Source of the DNA: Rostratula benghalensis
Lineage: Eukaryota > Chordata > Aves > Charadriiformes > Rostratulidae
Direction: 5' to 3'
DNA: 64,000 bases
Assembly: GCA_013399305.1 (NCBI GenBank)
Contig: VXAI01000091.1
Location: 3,145,454 to 3,209,453, forward strand
Each line of letters opens with the position of its first letter. Position 1 is the first letter of the stretch. A model generated the notes under the pieces. The model made no database searches, was not told the DNA's origin, and saw nothing but the letters and a program-made list of their open reading frames with translations. Of this stretch, positions 45,701 to 60,700 are shown in pieces. Made by a program: the position numbers and the translations under genes.

Positions 45701-48700
45701 CTCTTTGGGTTGGCCCTTTTGGCTGAAAAAGAAGTATTGCATGGGGAATTGGGTCCTAGACACCTCCTGTGAAAATTTTAGCTGCAGTTTTGTATGGTAG
45801 TTCAGGCATTGCTGCTATTTGATTCTGTCCCTCATTCCCCCATTTTTTTTTTTCTTCTAGAATTTGTGGTAGGGAGACTTCTTAATATTGTGAGGCCTGA
45901 AACCATGGAGCCACTGCAGCAGGACATAAATCTGCCATGCTCTCTCTGTTTCCACTAGAAAATGGGCTCCAAGGGCTAAGAGCCTGAAGGCTAATTTGCA
46001 TCACAGCTGGTTTTAGCCACTTTCTGTTGAGGTGGAGAATGGCACCTTCACAAGATTACAGATCTCATACTGCATTGTTTCTCATCTAGTTCAAGGGACC
46101 AGGCAACTGGCAGGTCATGCTGTATGTCAGACGTGAACATGGCCATGACAGTTCTGTGTAAGTCTTTAAACCAAATTTGACTTGGCAGGCAGAAAGTGGG
46201 GCTCAGGTGTGCCACTGTCCCGTTAGCCTTACTGTGGCAACCTCCGGTCTGTGTAAATGTGAACTTTTGCCCCCTTCCCGAGAGGCTATTGCTGATAGTG
46301 CAGATCTGTGTCTCCTCAAAAAAAGTTACCTCCCTAAGACTACCTGAACTCAAGTGCAGCTGAGTGCTTCTTAATGGAAGAGGAGAAGATCCATCATAGT
46401 GCCTGTGCAGCTCTGGCTGTATTGTCCTGCTCTTTTCTGGACTGAACCAAAGAGTTTGGTATTGATGTAATGAGCTTGTCAGGCAAAGGAAGCAAGACAG
46501 AAACTGGTTGCAGGATCAGCAAGGGATGTAGCCTCCCTAATTGCACTCTATCACATGCAGATAGGAGCACAGACATTAAAGAAAGATCAACCCACTCCCC
46601 TTTAACAAGCATTCAAGTTGCATAGAGTACTGGTTGCTTGTGAAAATGTGGGGGAAAAAAAAAAAAGAGAGGGCAGACACAGGCTTTCTGCTGATTTTAT
46701 CAGCATGGCTCTGCCAAAGCCTTGTTGCAAGACACTCAGACTCTGTTTTTTTGATTACCTTCATTCAACTATGCTAGTGCATTTCATCCTGACCCAGAGC
46801 AGACAGTGCTTTTTTTGCCTCCTGACATGTTGTTCACAGCTCTGGCAGACCCCCTCATTTTGCTCTGAAGCTTTTCTTGTCTTTCCTGGCTAGATCCTCT
46901 CTTGAACAATTATCGTCAGAGCAGAAGTAGAAATTCCCAAATCTGTTGCATCTAGAACCGTGACTGAAGCCAGAATTGTCTCTGCCCTCAACAAACACTC
47001 AGAAAGTGGACCAGGGGTGAGCAGCATCTGAGTGATGCTCCCAGCCTGCATTACCTACAATTCCCCAAGCATCTTAAAAGACCTAAAGAACAGGACTGAG
47101 AGATTAAAGGCTGATTCCAACCTGTCTAAAAGTAACTTGTCTAAAAGTATCTGTTGGAATAGTTTTCTTTGTTAATTGGAGACTGAGGATCTGTGATGGC
47201 TGTCAAGGGGGTAGCTGTCATAAAAGGTATTGGTGTGTCATTCTAGGAGAGCAGAGGTGTCTTGCAGAATGAAAAGTTGGAGGCAGAGAGAAGATTTTAT
47301 ATGACAGCTGAGAGGTGGAAAGAAAGGAATTTAAAACTGGATTGAATAAAGGAAACAATGGTTAAAGTAGAGAGCTTCGTGCAAGATGGGAAAACCTGGA
47401 GTTTTGTAACAAAACTGTCTGCCACCCTTATCTTCACCAGTTATACCTGTGGTGATTGCAGGTTCCAGATTCTGTCTGTGTGTCTGTCTATCAGGTTATC
47501 TACACTTTAAGAGTTCAGAATATGTTGTTGCTTCTTCCCTAACCATATCATGAGCCTCTCTGGTTTTCCTTGGCGTCACAGCTTCCAGAGGCAAGCGACT
47601 CTGTGACTTAGCTTTTATTGAAAAAAAACATTTTCTTAATGATTGTAGAGAAAAGTTGGAGAATGTTACCCCTCTCTCTAAAGCAGTTTCAGTCATTTTA
47701 TTACTTTTAAAAGCTCCAGCTCTGTGAGCCAACTCATGAATGTGAGTGGCCTGACTCATGATTTTTGAACATGGGGGGTTGTGATACTGATCTTCTGTCA
47801 CCACAGTATCTGATCATTCTGATGCTTCATTCTGATCCAAATGGCCAGCTGGCCAGAATGTTGCATGCTGGGATCTGTAGGTTTTGCTGGCCATATGTCT
47901 GCATTAAAGATAAGCTTGTTTGCTTTAGTCTAAGCAGACAATCTGCTCAACTTTATGCCCAATTAGATGTAGCCTTTCAGCTGCTGGCAGATTGCCAGCG
48001 TGGTCCTTTCTGCTGCATGGCATTCAGCACCCTGGGCAATAGCGTTTTAGGAGCCAGAGTTGTGGCAGTTTTACATGTGCTTGTAGATAATGGAATGGCA
48101 AAGCAAAGAGCAATAATTCCTAGCATGCCTACAACATTTTCACTTGATGACCTAATGTTGTGTAGATATGAAATAATAGGCACTTGTCAGGCATCGGCAT
48201 GATGGGGAAAATGAGAATGGAGGGGGAAGGATGATCTTACTGTGCCTGTGGTCAGGCAATGCTACACTCTGTTAGGGTAAAGGAAGCAGGTAGGAGAAAG
48301 CCTAAGATACTAGTGTAGAATGGAAAGCTCAGGAAGAAGCAAAATAGGGGATGGAGAATTTAGTTCTTTGGTACTTTAAAACAACAGTTCAGAAAAGCAA
48401 TAGCTTGACTCTGAAGGTTTGTTATAGATTACTGATTCAGATCACTTTGATATGGAGATAAGGAACACCAACAGGGCACTGTTTAAAACTGATGTAGGAG
48501 GGGAGTATGTCAGAGGCAAAGGGAAAGAAAAATGTAGATAGGAAAAGACATGAGTGGAAATGGGATTTCTATGAGAAGAGTTCATTCAGAAGTCATGACT
48601 CCCAGTCAAGAAATAGCTGCTTTTGGCTAAAAGCCTACCACAGTTCACTGGTGGAGTAAAAGTAGGAATTAGAATTGGGAAAAAAAAAAAAAAGAGCAAT

Positions 48701-51700
48701 ATAAAAGTAAATGCAGGAAGATGGGAACAATTAAATTAATGGTTGATATAAATTGGAACTGATAATGAGTTGAAAATTACAAAGGAAGCCAAGATAGCCT
48801 GGAGTAACTGTACAACTGTAAGGAGGATTTTTTTCAACTATATTGAGAGGAAAAGAAAGCATAGTAATGGTACTGGAAACTGTCTGTAAATGCTGATAGG
48901 AATATGGAAGGGCAGAAATACTTAATATATTTTTCTGGTTTGTTTTGGAAAGAATATTGACTCACATCAAATGAATACAATAAAATACTGTTTTCAGACA
49001 GTTTTCAGACTATTTACTAAGGGAGGATAGAGTTAGGCAACCTTTTCTGTGTGTCAAAAAAATGAAAATGGCAGAGCCAGATAAGTTACTTCTGAAATCA
49101 TTATCTTGGGAGACTTGTGGCATACTTGTAATAAATGCTAACTTTTAATAAATCCCAGAAATATTCCCCTAAATTTATTTTGATTAGGAGTGGTGATCCA
49201 GATATCACTGAATGGGTATATTTCTGGAAGGAGTCAGAAGGGATGGGCTGGGACCAGTGCCAGTATTGATATTCTTCAACTTACTTGTAAATGATCTAGA
49301 AGTAGAGGATTGGTGGAGAGAAAAATAGTGACAAGGGCAAGACAGCTACAGTGATCTGGTAAATTTGACATACCTTAATAAAGTACATATTGATGTAGCT
49401 ACCTACAAAATCACGTACGTATCTAAGAGCAAGGACTGGAAGCCAGACTTATTCTGGAAGCTGTGACTCTGAAAGGAAATTCAGGCACAACTCTCTGAAC
49501 ACCAGCTCTGTCTGATCCTGAGATTTAAAAGGCTAATATGATCTGTAGATGTATAAACAAAGGTGTAGCAAATAGGAACAGGGAGGTGACTTTACTTTTG
49601 CCTGTACTGTTAGTGGAATCAGAACTGGATTACTGCACATTGCAAAACTGGAGAGCTGCAGAGAAGAGCCACAAAATGATACAAGGGCTGGTGAGAGACA
49701 TAAACAGTTCAATCTGTTTATCTTATGGAAAAGAACATGAGAGTGACTGTATTACTCTGTGTAAATACTCCATGGAGTTTTAAGTATTGGGTACCGAAGA
49801 CCTATTTAGTGTAGCAGAGAAAGGCACAACAGGAACTGGCAGCTGAAAATCATAGCCAAAAAAACCTAAAATGAAATATTAGGTAAAAATTGTAACAGTG
49901 ACATGTTTACCAGCTATCAAGTGCAATCAATCAATCTGTGTCTCTTGGTATCTTAGCATCATGCTGGATGTCTTCCCGGTCAACTGCAAATATAAGTTGC
50001 TAGTCCCAGACATGAGTAACTGAGTTCAGTGTAACAGCCAGTGGTATGTAGGAATCCAGAACAGATGATTTCCTGGTACGCCTGGCTGTAAACTTGATGA
50101 CAGCTGTGGAGGATGATGTTTAGCTTGGGCTGCTTCATTGTCAGTGGCAATATTTAGCTTAGATATTAGGAAGAAATTCTTTACTGTGAAGGTGGTGAGG
50201 CACTGGAACAGGTTGCCCAGGGAAGTTGTGGATGCCCCGTCCCTGGCAGTGTTCAAGGCCAGGATGGATGGGGCTTTGAGCAACCTGCTCTAGTGGGAGG
50301 TGTCCCTGCCCATGGCAGGAGAGTTGGAACTGGATGATCTTTAATCTTGTTCCAACTCAAAATATTCTGTGATTCTATGAATAACACAAAGATGACAATG
50401 GGTTCCTGAGGCAGTGACTCTTAAGCACAAGACTCTCAGTACAGCTGGCTTTGCTTCCTAAACTATGATACATGAGGGCTCCAAAGAGGAGCGAGGAGAT
50501 TACTGACTTATCTTTGTCCATTGTGGAGGCTAAACTGGGGAGCCAAGACCTCTCAGATGTAATTGCTGACTCTGTAATGCTGGGAGAGATTTTATAGCAT
50601 CTTTTTACATGGGTATACAGTAGTAGTGTGGATCACAGTGAGTCTTGTCTACTGGCTGTTTCAAGATTCAGCTGGAGGAGAAGGAGAAGTGCCTAGACAG
50701 AAAAGAACTTCTGCTTACTGTTCTGACTGTGGAGGAAGTGACAGTCGCTTAGTCTGTAGCTCCATTTCTTCACCTGAAAGTACAGTAGTTTTGGAGCATT
50801 CCTTATACAGCATTACAGACAAAGGGATTTGTGGCTATTTCCTTGGCTGAATACTTTGGACACTAGCCTTTCTGTAACTTACTGAACAGTAGCCTGGGTT
50901 ATAACACTAACCTCCTGTCCTCTGAGCTTCATTAGCACATTCTTTATTGGTTTAGCAAAAAATGATGCTTAATGGGCTCTTGAAAATGGAGAGGTTGCTT
51001 TTCTAAGTGGGAGTTTTTAAGTTTCCTTTGGCCACTCTCAAGGGCCATTTTGGTAGCCTCATCTTGGCTGCCCCAAAAGCCCAGGTGCTGGAAGGAAGAA
51101 GGCCAGGAGACACAAACCTGCTTTATCTCCATGCATTAGCAGAGCTAATTAACTCCCTTTTGACCCCCCCCTCCAGGCGATTACTCCCCTATCAGCCTCC
51201 GTCTCCAGCCATTTGAAGAGCCTGTGTCTGCAAAGGTATTTACAACTGCCAGCTTGCCAGCAGAGAGCAAGTCGGCCCGTTATCAGGGCTCTAAGACAAA
51301 TGGCTGCCTATCTCCCCAGTGGCCTTGCAAAATCCAGCAGTGCTATGCTGTGCTGGCCACCTACTTTCACCCAGCCTCCCTTCTCTGCTAACATTTCACA
51401 GATGTGACCTGAGCCCTCCTCTTTCATTGCTTAACAATAAGCAGCACCTCCCCAGCTCTGTGAAAACCGAGAGCGAGAGCACTTTACTTCTTAGCCTGCC
51501 AAGAGCCACACGGGGACAAGGCTTTTCAAGCTGTCTCACTGAAATCCAAACTAAAAGACTCATAATGAATGAGAGGGCAGTGCTTCACGTTAGCAAGAAT
51601 GAAAAGAGGTAGCCAAAATGTAAACCGAAATACTTAGTGTGGCTCACAGCTAGGAGAGGTGATCCTTAGGCTCGTTGAATGTGTGAAGCTGAGCTACAGT

Positions 51701-54700
51701 AGCCCATGGAGTTACCTGACATCTATGCAAGTTGATTTGACAAACAAGCTGTATAACACAGTGGTAGAGAAGGAGTGAAACAGATCAGTGTGCATCAGAA
51801 CAGCGGGCTTTCAGATTTGGGAATCGAACTGAATGGCTGGCTCAGTGGGTTGTTAGTACCTGAATTTCTCTGTTAAAACTGATGTCAGCCATTCCTAGAA
51901 AGAATTCTAGGATGGCTGTAGCTGCTACCTTCCAGCAGGGTGCACTATGGTGCCAGCATTGTCAGTGCTGAGTACAGAAAGGGAAACCACAGAAAACTAA
52001 AGCGAGAAAGAAAAGCACCAAAAGCAGCATCAAATTGAGGAGAAGGTATGGCCTGGGTTTTCAGACTGTGTGTGGTATACTGACCTCATGAACTGTAGGT
52101 ATGGAGAAAAGACTCTGTCCCTTCCAATTTTAGGAAATTTCTGGAATGGTCACTGGACTTTTCAGTAGCTTTCTTAGCATCCTTAGCGATCACAGGCATG
52201 CAGTACACACACAAAAGTACATAAGTATGTCTCCCACATCCTTCAAAAGTAGAGAAGACACTCTCATTTTTGCTAGCACTGTGTGGACTGGGGAGCCTTT
52301 AGCAGCTGTCAGGCCACTCCTGCAGTGACCTAGGAGAGTTGCTTAGGAGTAATACAAGATATTGTCCCTCCTATACCTGGGACACTGCCTGGTAAGGAGT
52401 TCAAGACTGGACTGGAACCTCTCACATGGCAGCACAGCAGGACTCCAAAGCCAGCTAGATATAGCTTGTAACTGGCTGTCCATTGTCTGCCTTGATTTCT
52501 GGAAAGGAGTTTGTTTTCCTTGGGCTTTGTGTCTGTGTGGTAATAAAGCAGTGCATTCACTGCTTTTTAGTCCTAGGTTTGTGTCACCTCAGGGGTCTTG
52601 TTTACTCAGAGGTCTTGGATGAATTTATACTGAAGCAGGACTGTCCATCAACTGAGGTGGAGTCCTTTGCCTCCTGAGTGCTGCAGTGGAAGGATGAGGA
52701 CAGAAGCAGAGCCTTCATAGCAACTTTCGTGGGATTCTATTTAAAGTTTTTTTCCTTGTCATCAAAAGAAACTGTTGCCCACCCTGTCTCCATTTCGGGT
52801 TCTGGTTCATTGGACATGAAAAGGAGATGAGTTTCTTGCTAAACTAACTGATGGGAAATGCTGGTAAAGCCTCTTACAACCAGAAGTTGTAGTTTTATCA
52901 CAGAGGAAGTTAAGCCTTCCTCTAGGGAATGGTGAAAAATTACTAGCAGGGGAAGGCCTAGAGCAGTCTGTGTGTCTCTGAAGTCAGAACAAGGTCAGCT
53001 TTTGCTAGGAGTGATCTGTTTCTGAAGGGGCTCCACACAGGGAGTGGCAGCTCCTGGCTTCGCAGCAGTTGGCATTAGTGTCAGCCCTGCATAAAGCTTT
53101 CCTTTGCTGTTTGCTGCCCCTTGGGCCGTAGCACTTTTGCAGGGAGAGAGTCAACAGGTATTGTCTTGTTTTACTGTACACAAATATCATAGGGATTGAA
53201 ATTCTGCATGCTAAAGGGGCGTGTGGCTGTGTGTAGAGAGAAAAGGACAAGGGACAGTTGATCTCTGGGTATATTTGTACAGCAGTTGTGCTGTGCCAGA
53301 AGCACAGGTTCTAGGCTATCCCAGAAGATGCTTAACCATCTTTAGTGTCCAGAATTAGCTTAAATATCAACACGAGTGAGCTGAGCTGTGCTGTGTGGAT
53401 ATGCTCAGTGTGACAGTCTTCTGAGCAACTGGTAAACTCTTCAGGTAATTCGGGCCAGAATTTGTATCTAGTTTAGCATGAAAACATTGACAGTTTATAA
53501 TCTGTGCCATCTGTTCCTCATCCTAAACCCTTTTAACTAGTCCTGCTAATTTGAAGATGAGGTAAGAAGTATGACTGGGGGACTGCCTGGGCTTGCAGCC
53601 TTGCCCCTCCTGCAGGAGAGTGAATTGGATGTGCTCTAAGCATTCGGTGGGTTTTGAATCCCAGCATCGACTGCTTTGTGTTCTCTCAGAATTCAGAGAT
53701 CAATGTGAGGTTCTTTGCCCCTAATCCAGCCCCGGTTCATCATTATCACCTCCTCAAAGTGGCCAGTGCTTTGTTATCAGGAGAGGCAAAATCTTACAAG
53801 GTGGCCATAATCTCCTCTGAGAGTCAGACAGATATTCTCCCGTGGGTAAGAAAGTGACAGTGACCGAAAGCTCTAGGGGGAAGCAGGCTAGAACAAAGCT
53901 GTCCATTGCATCCTTTCATCAAACTGTTAATCTTTCTTTCAAAGACATCACATTTGTTTGGTGACAAAAGCCCCAAAGAAGCTGAATTGAGCCTGAAATC
54001 CTGTAGCAAGATTTAGAGGAAGCGTCTTTCATTCAGAGCAGGGAGGGGCGAGAGACTCCTTCTTTTTCTTCCTCCCAACCAATGGGCTCACAGAAGCCCA
54101 CGAAGGTGACGGATTAATGCAGGGGCTCCCCAGGTAGATGCTACGTGACTCCCGGCACGCTCCAAAAACGTTTCCACAGCGACCAGCTGAACAAGAAATA
54201 TATAGTGTGATGGGATCCAGCGTAAACTTGTGCTTTGGAAGGAGGATGCTTTGCCACTCTGAGAGATTTCTAAATTTACTACAGAAGGCCCAGAACACAA
54301 TGATCTGTATTGTAGTTGTCAGAACTCAAATAGCAGGGATTTTAATCATATTTTCCTACTCCCTTCAATTTTTCATTCCATATTGTCTTGCTGTTTCCTC
54401 TAGTGCACAGACCCATTCCAAATCTTTGTTCTGGATGCTTTCTTGCTTTCTGTGGAAAGCCTGCACCTTTTTCTTAACAACAACAACAAAGGAAAAAAAG
54501 GATTCTAGCTCTATTCTAATAGTCAGGTGAATTTAGGACTAAAGGGTAAACTAACTGGTCTATAAGGGAAACTGTAATTTGATGTGTATTACTTCTGTAC
54601 TAGCTTTTTCAGTCCTTCCCACCCTCTGCTGCTCATTTATGTCTGTGTATTGTCCCTTCTTTTGTGTTGGCATTGCTGGCTGTGCAGACAGATTCCAGCT

Positions 54701-57700
54701 GGAAAAAATAACTTTATTTTTGGCTAGACTATTTTTCAGCCAGATCGTTTCCCTGACCTGGTTCACTAAGCAGTAAATAAGCACTTTTGCGGCCTCTGTG
54801 ATGGAAGAGTGATGAGGGGTGGGGGGAAAGGGTTTGAGGGCAGAGGCTGCTTCAACTGGATTAAGCAGCACTGTTGTCAGAAGTCTAAGTGTGGCCTGAA
54901 TTTCACCTAGTACTGAGAGGCACCTGAATACCGTGCATCTGGGCCAACACTGCAAACCCTGCGTCTTCCTTGCCAGCAGGAACAGGTACTTTGTGTGTAA
55001 GTGCAAAAGCCCAGGCCTGTCTTAATAATTTGCGGTGCAGGGGCATCCCCAGTGGGAGAGAATAATGTAGAGAAAAAGCCTCTGAAGAAAGATCTTTGAG
55101 GACTGGGCATGGTTGTGTCTATGTGTGAAAGATGTGGCAGGCATTAGGACCGAGCAAGAGGCGCTTGGCAGCATCTGAGTGTTTGTAAGCTGTGCTTTCC
55201 TGGCTCTGGTGGCTTTTAAAAATAGTACTGAACCTGCAACCAGTCTGTGTTTCTGTTTAATTATTATTAAATAGTTATATGGGGAATTGGAAATATTGAC
55301 AGCAGTGTTAACATATGGGGTGCAGGTGGTGTGTCAAGCAAATGAAAGAGATTTAGTTTGCAGCCAGTAAGTGGCATGAAGGAGTTTGAGCCCCACATAT
55401 GAGTGTTTGGATGTGTCCTTATGGCTGGTAGGCTGTGTGTGTAATGTCCGTGTGGCAAAACTTGTTGAGAGCCACAGCACGGTGACCTTTCCTTACAGCT
55501 GCTCTGCTTTGCAATTTGTCTTTGTTCCCTACAGACAGCAAATTAGAAGTAGGAAGCTCTTCCCGGTGTAGGATTTTCTGCTGGAGGGAAATGGAAGCTA
55601 AATCCCTTGGGTGTAGTGTAGCTTTGTCAGAGCTAAATGCTTGGGGTCACGCAGCCAAGCAGTGGCTGCGTTTGCAAAGGGAAATGGTTATGTTGCCCCT
55701 CTCTGGGTGTTAATATTTGTCCTATAACTGAATACTTCACTCTCACTCAGGACCGACTGCAGCAAGGTCTGTTATAACCTGCTGTTGTGGCAGCACATTG
55801 TGTGAATGGTAAGTGCAACCACGCTGGAGCTGCTTTTCCCTTAAGACATTTCCTCCTTTGAAGAGGAATTGATAATGTCACTTTTATGGCCTTCTGTGAG
55901 CTTTTGCGACGTGGAGCCTCTGTATCAGGCTGTCTAGCTTCTCAAGCTGTTTCTTCTCAAGCTTGCACTGAAACAAGGCATTGCTGAATCACCTCCAAAG
56001 CAGCAATGTTATGAGAGGTCATACTAAAAGCGGACCAGTTAAGGCAGGAAAGTTCTTCTGCAAACAGCCCTCTTAAAAGGCTTTTGTTTAAAAGCTAATG
56101 TCTCACGCACCCCATTGCCTCTGTGAATTACAAGATTCAGCCCAAAGCTGAGACAGACTTGGGGGATGAGACAGGGATTTCTATTGGCGACTGGAAAGGA
56201 AGAAGAAGCCGAGAAGGAGGTTGACTTTTGAAATTCAGCCCTGGTGTCCTGGCAGCTGTTGAAGGGCCATAAAAAAGGCAGTGGTTTAACACTGGGTGAG
56301 CATCAGGATCTTCAAAGCACTTTCTTGTTTGGGAAAGATGTAAGGAACTCTTCAGAATTCCTGCCTGTGTTTGGAGGGGTGGAGGCTGCAGCCTGATCCA
56401 AAGAGGGAATAGGAAGCTCCAGATCTTCATCCAGCGGATATTTTTCCCATGCTCTTTCCTCCCACACAGCAGCTCCCTCCCTTCCCTTCTGGAGCAGCAA
56501 CAGGCAATATTTTCAGCACAGACAGTGCTTGGCTTCCTTAGATTTACTGGGTGCAGCTTAAGAATTAACTCGCTCTTTTAAAAAATGTATTTTGAAGAAT
56601 GGAAACCTCACCAGGGCAGTGTTACTATGAGAAATCTCTAGCGTGAGAGCAATGACCTCCAATTCCCTGTACCTCAGTGAGCTTTGCATGATGAGTGAAG
56701 TTCACTCTGCTGCCTGATTTAGGGACAATACAGGCTACAGCTTGCACGTAGATGGAAGTTAAAATCAGTATTTAACTCTAGGAAAGCCAGCTTTTACTTG
56801 CTGTCTTCTAATCCTAGTTGTATTCCCTCCAATGCAATTAATAATAATTTAATTTTTTTTTTTTTTTCCTGGCAAATTTATCTAGATGTCTTGCTGTACA
56901 TTACAGAGTGATGCTCTGAGCTTCCCAGCTTCCCAATAAGAGACACGTTGTATGACATGGGCAATGATGAGCACAGAGACTGACATGGGATATTCTGAGA
57001 CAATGTTAGAAAAGTTTTAAACCAAACATCCTGCTTCTGCATTTTTATAGTAATACAGACCTATGCAGTGATTTTACTCCAAGAACCATTTGTAATAGCA
57101 GGGAAATTAAAGAAAAAAAAAGGGATAGATGCAAAATTTAATTTTCATAGTTCTTATCTTTTTATGTTGTATTATTAAATGCATTTACAAGGTTTTATCT
57201 TGAAGGACTGAAGAAGTCACATTCATTTTAAGGTCTTACTTCATACTACTCATTAGCTACTGTTTAAAGTACTTTTGTAGTGATTTATGACATCATTATT
57301 TCAAACTCCTACAAGAAAGGTGGCCCTGAAAAAGCATCCTGTTGTTTGAAGATTGTGAGATTTGAGCTGTGATGGAAGAGAATACAGTTGTCTTGGCTCT
57401 TGCAAGGAGAAAACTTTCTTCACATCTCATGAGTTCAAAGATTTTTGTTTTCTGAACCATTTCCTCAAATGCTGCTAATGTGGTGAGGTATGGGGAAAAA
57501 AAAATCAGACCTTAATTTCTTCCTTTAAGGAAAAGGACAAAAATAGGCAGATAGGTTTCAGAACTTTATTGTGATGTCTTTTAAGAAGGCAGACACCAGC
57601 ATTGTCTCAAATGACGTTTCTGAAGGGGTTTTGTGTGTTGCAAAAATCTAGCCTGGAAAAGTATACTGAATAAATCACCTTTGCTAGCTGGGTTAGAAAA

Positions 57701-60700
57701 ATGGCCCCTTTGATGTAGTTAGTAAGAGGTGGACGGTGGCATTGTTGCTGCTGTTTGGCTCTGCAGAACAAGGACTAGCTCTATGACTAATCATCATTCT
57801 GTCTGAAAACAGGATCTGAGTGAAAATGACGTTACAGTTTCAGGCAGTTTCTTACAATTTTTCCTGTCCTGAACCTATGTTATGTTGGTCCAGTTGGGAT
57901 TGCCCTCAAGTAACCTGCTTATTTTGTTCAGGTCCTTATTTCACAGGAAAACTTATGCACCATCAGCAAAACTTTATTTGGCATAGAACTAGATGCAGAA
58001 TCCAGGAGCAGAAACAAGCCGGAAAGTATAGCAATATTCCCCAAAGGTTTCCTCACATTTATGAAATTACAAATCTGAGCACTTGGAGAATTTATAGGCA
58101 GTAGGGAAATGAAGCAGCTTCACATCACAGCCTTCAGAGATCGAGCATAAAAGTGAATGGAGCTGTCTTCAATTACATCTGTCCATTTCTGCCAGGTGTG
58201 ACGATGCATGGGAAGTTCCTTTGATCAGCAGTTAACTGCTAATGAATTCTCTGCAGAGACTGATAAGCCTGTGTGATACTGGGTAAATGTTCCGAGGGCA
58301 TCATGGATCCATGTAGTGTATCGCCCCAGAGCATAGAGATGGGGATTTAATCGTGTTGAACTTTACCTTCTCTGCAAATTTGTCCATCAAAGAGTCTGAA
58401 TCCAGATATAGTTCCTGAGAGCGTTAGTATCCCCATTTTTCTTCTCCCTCTTCCAATTTGTCATGCTCCAGGTATTTCTTTTTTAGTTCTTTGTAAATAG
58501 TTTGGGGCAGAGGGTTCATCTGTGTACGTGAACATATATATACAAGCTATCACATGTACCCAGGCTGCTGGGTGCTTCCAGTATGTTGGGAGGCATTATC
58601 AAACTAGATAATCCCTAAAGGCTTTCACCGCCCAGCAAGGCAAGGCACAGTCCTGTTCTTGACAGACTTGTTTCTCAGAGGACTGGTCCTAAATCAAAGA
58701 CAATGACAGTTCCTTATTCCATTATCCCTTTGTCGGAGAAACTCTTCCAGAGGTTTACTGTCCCTCCTGCAAACCAATGTGTAAGGCAAGAACCACCAGT
58801 ATTTGGACAAAGGACTTGCAGATCATTTCTGCAAGTTCGAGCTGCAAGAAGCCTGCACTGAAAGCAAATCAGTTCAGTGTTCATAGACCGCTGGGAGAGG
58901 GAGGGGGTTCTCTTTGTCAGAAAGTGTAGTGACAGGATGAGGGGTAACGGCTTTGAATTAGAAGAGGGGATATTTAGATTAGATACCAGAAAGAAAATCT
59001 TTATTGTGAGGGTGGTGAGGCACTGGAACAGGTTGCCCAGGGACATTGTGGATGCTCCACCCCTGGAAGTGTTCAAGGCCAGGCTGGATGGGGCTGTGAG
59101 CAACCTGCTCTAGTGGGAAGTGTCCCTGCCCATGGCACGGGGGTTGGAACTTGATGATCTCTAAGGTTCCTTCCAGCTCTAACCTTTCTATGATTCTGAG
59201 AAATGGAGAAAGTTATTTGTCACTATTACATTCAGACCTATTTGCTTGCCACTTGTTGCTCAACAGCTCTACTCTAACTACTGCAAATGCTGAAAACTTG
59301 TAGAGGCAAAGTTCAAGAAACTTTTTGAAAGCTTGTCCTTTGAGAGCAGATAGCTGTAGTACTTCAGCCACTGCATGATCCTGCCTTCTAGAGAAGTGTT
59401 CTTCATCTGGCTTTCCATGCTACTCAAAAACATGCAGATTCAGAGAGAGAGATTCAAGTCAGTCACAATTTGTAATCCCAGTGGCTGAACCATGATATGT
59501 GTTTTTTGCTCCAGGTAGGATAACGATCCAGTCCAGTTTGTGTAGATATGAGTGGCACTGGAGGGACTGCACAGGAGATGGGGGTTGCCTTATACGTGAA
59601 ACCACTGCTTGTGAAGACACTAGATCATGTTTTAAGTAGGACCTGCACAAAGAATGTCACAGTGCAGGGAAAGTGAAAAGATGCCACACACCTGTACTGA
59701 ACCTGCCTGATGAAGAAGTGCTTTGCTTTACTGCCATTCCAGCTGTTGGTCTTCAGTGGAAACATGGAGATGAGTCAGATGTAAGATCTCCAGAGCAGAA
59801 ATCTCCTGAGTCTATAAAGACTGTGAATATCTCTTTTGTACTTTTGACTTGCAGACAGAGTCAGTGACTGTCACAGGTCACTATTCTTGCTCTTCTTTTA
59901 GTTCCATGTTTGCATGTAACTAAAGATGGTACTTTGAAAAGATAACACATCAAAGATGACGCAGGACTTAATGTTGTGCGTATTACAGTATAACAAACCT
60001 GTGGAACTTGCTAACGAAGCAGACGGGGGGAACCAGGGTGTCCAAGAAACTTGTGAAAAGTACAGAAATACAAAGAGAAGAGATGTGAGCAGCACAACTT
60101 GCAACATCTGGTTTTACAGGGCTTTGAACTGTGGTGTTCCTTTCTGATTCTGCAGATGCCATACATTTCCCCTCAACTTTCCTCCTCCCTCAAATACTGT
60201 ACCAGGCAAGCCAAACAGCCTGCGCTTCCTCACAGCTGCTGGCAGGCCAAACAAATGGCTTCAGAAGCTGCAGTCAACCCCTGGGCCATGTCCTGTAAAG
60301 ACCTGTTGTTGGAAGTCGTGGTGTTAAAGCCCTTCAGCCCTTTGTCAGATGTGACTAAAATTGGCAGAGAGTCAGAAGATAGTGGGAGGACTGGCAGCTG
60401 ACAGCAATCACAGAAGCCCTTCCCCAGGCTAACCCTGACATGAGTAAGCATGAGTCATAGCATAAATTGATGAGCCTAAAATTATCTACAAGGATGAATA
60501 CCGTGTAACTGGCCCAAAACATTATGGGTCTTCTGCTTACTCTGGAAGTGGCAGATTTTGGCTTTGGGTGCAGATAGGCTGACCACTTGACTCTAGGCCA
60601 GTAGTAGCCTGAGAGCTCCAACTGCATTTTTTTGTTGTTGTTGTTGCTACTTGGGCCTGCTGCTTTTGCTTTTAGATGGAGGTTCAGCAGGAACCTTCTT

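Noticed and set aside
54560..55006. A 148-codon minus-strand frame in RSPH9 intron 4
   Set aside because: No recognisable domain, no flanking splice signals with consistent phase, and no repeat origin identified.
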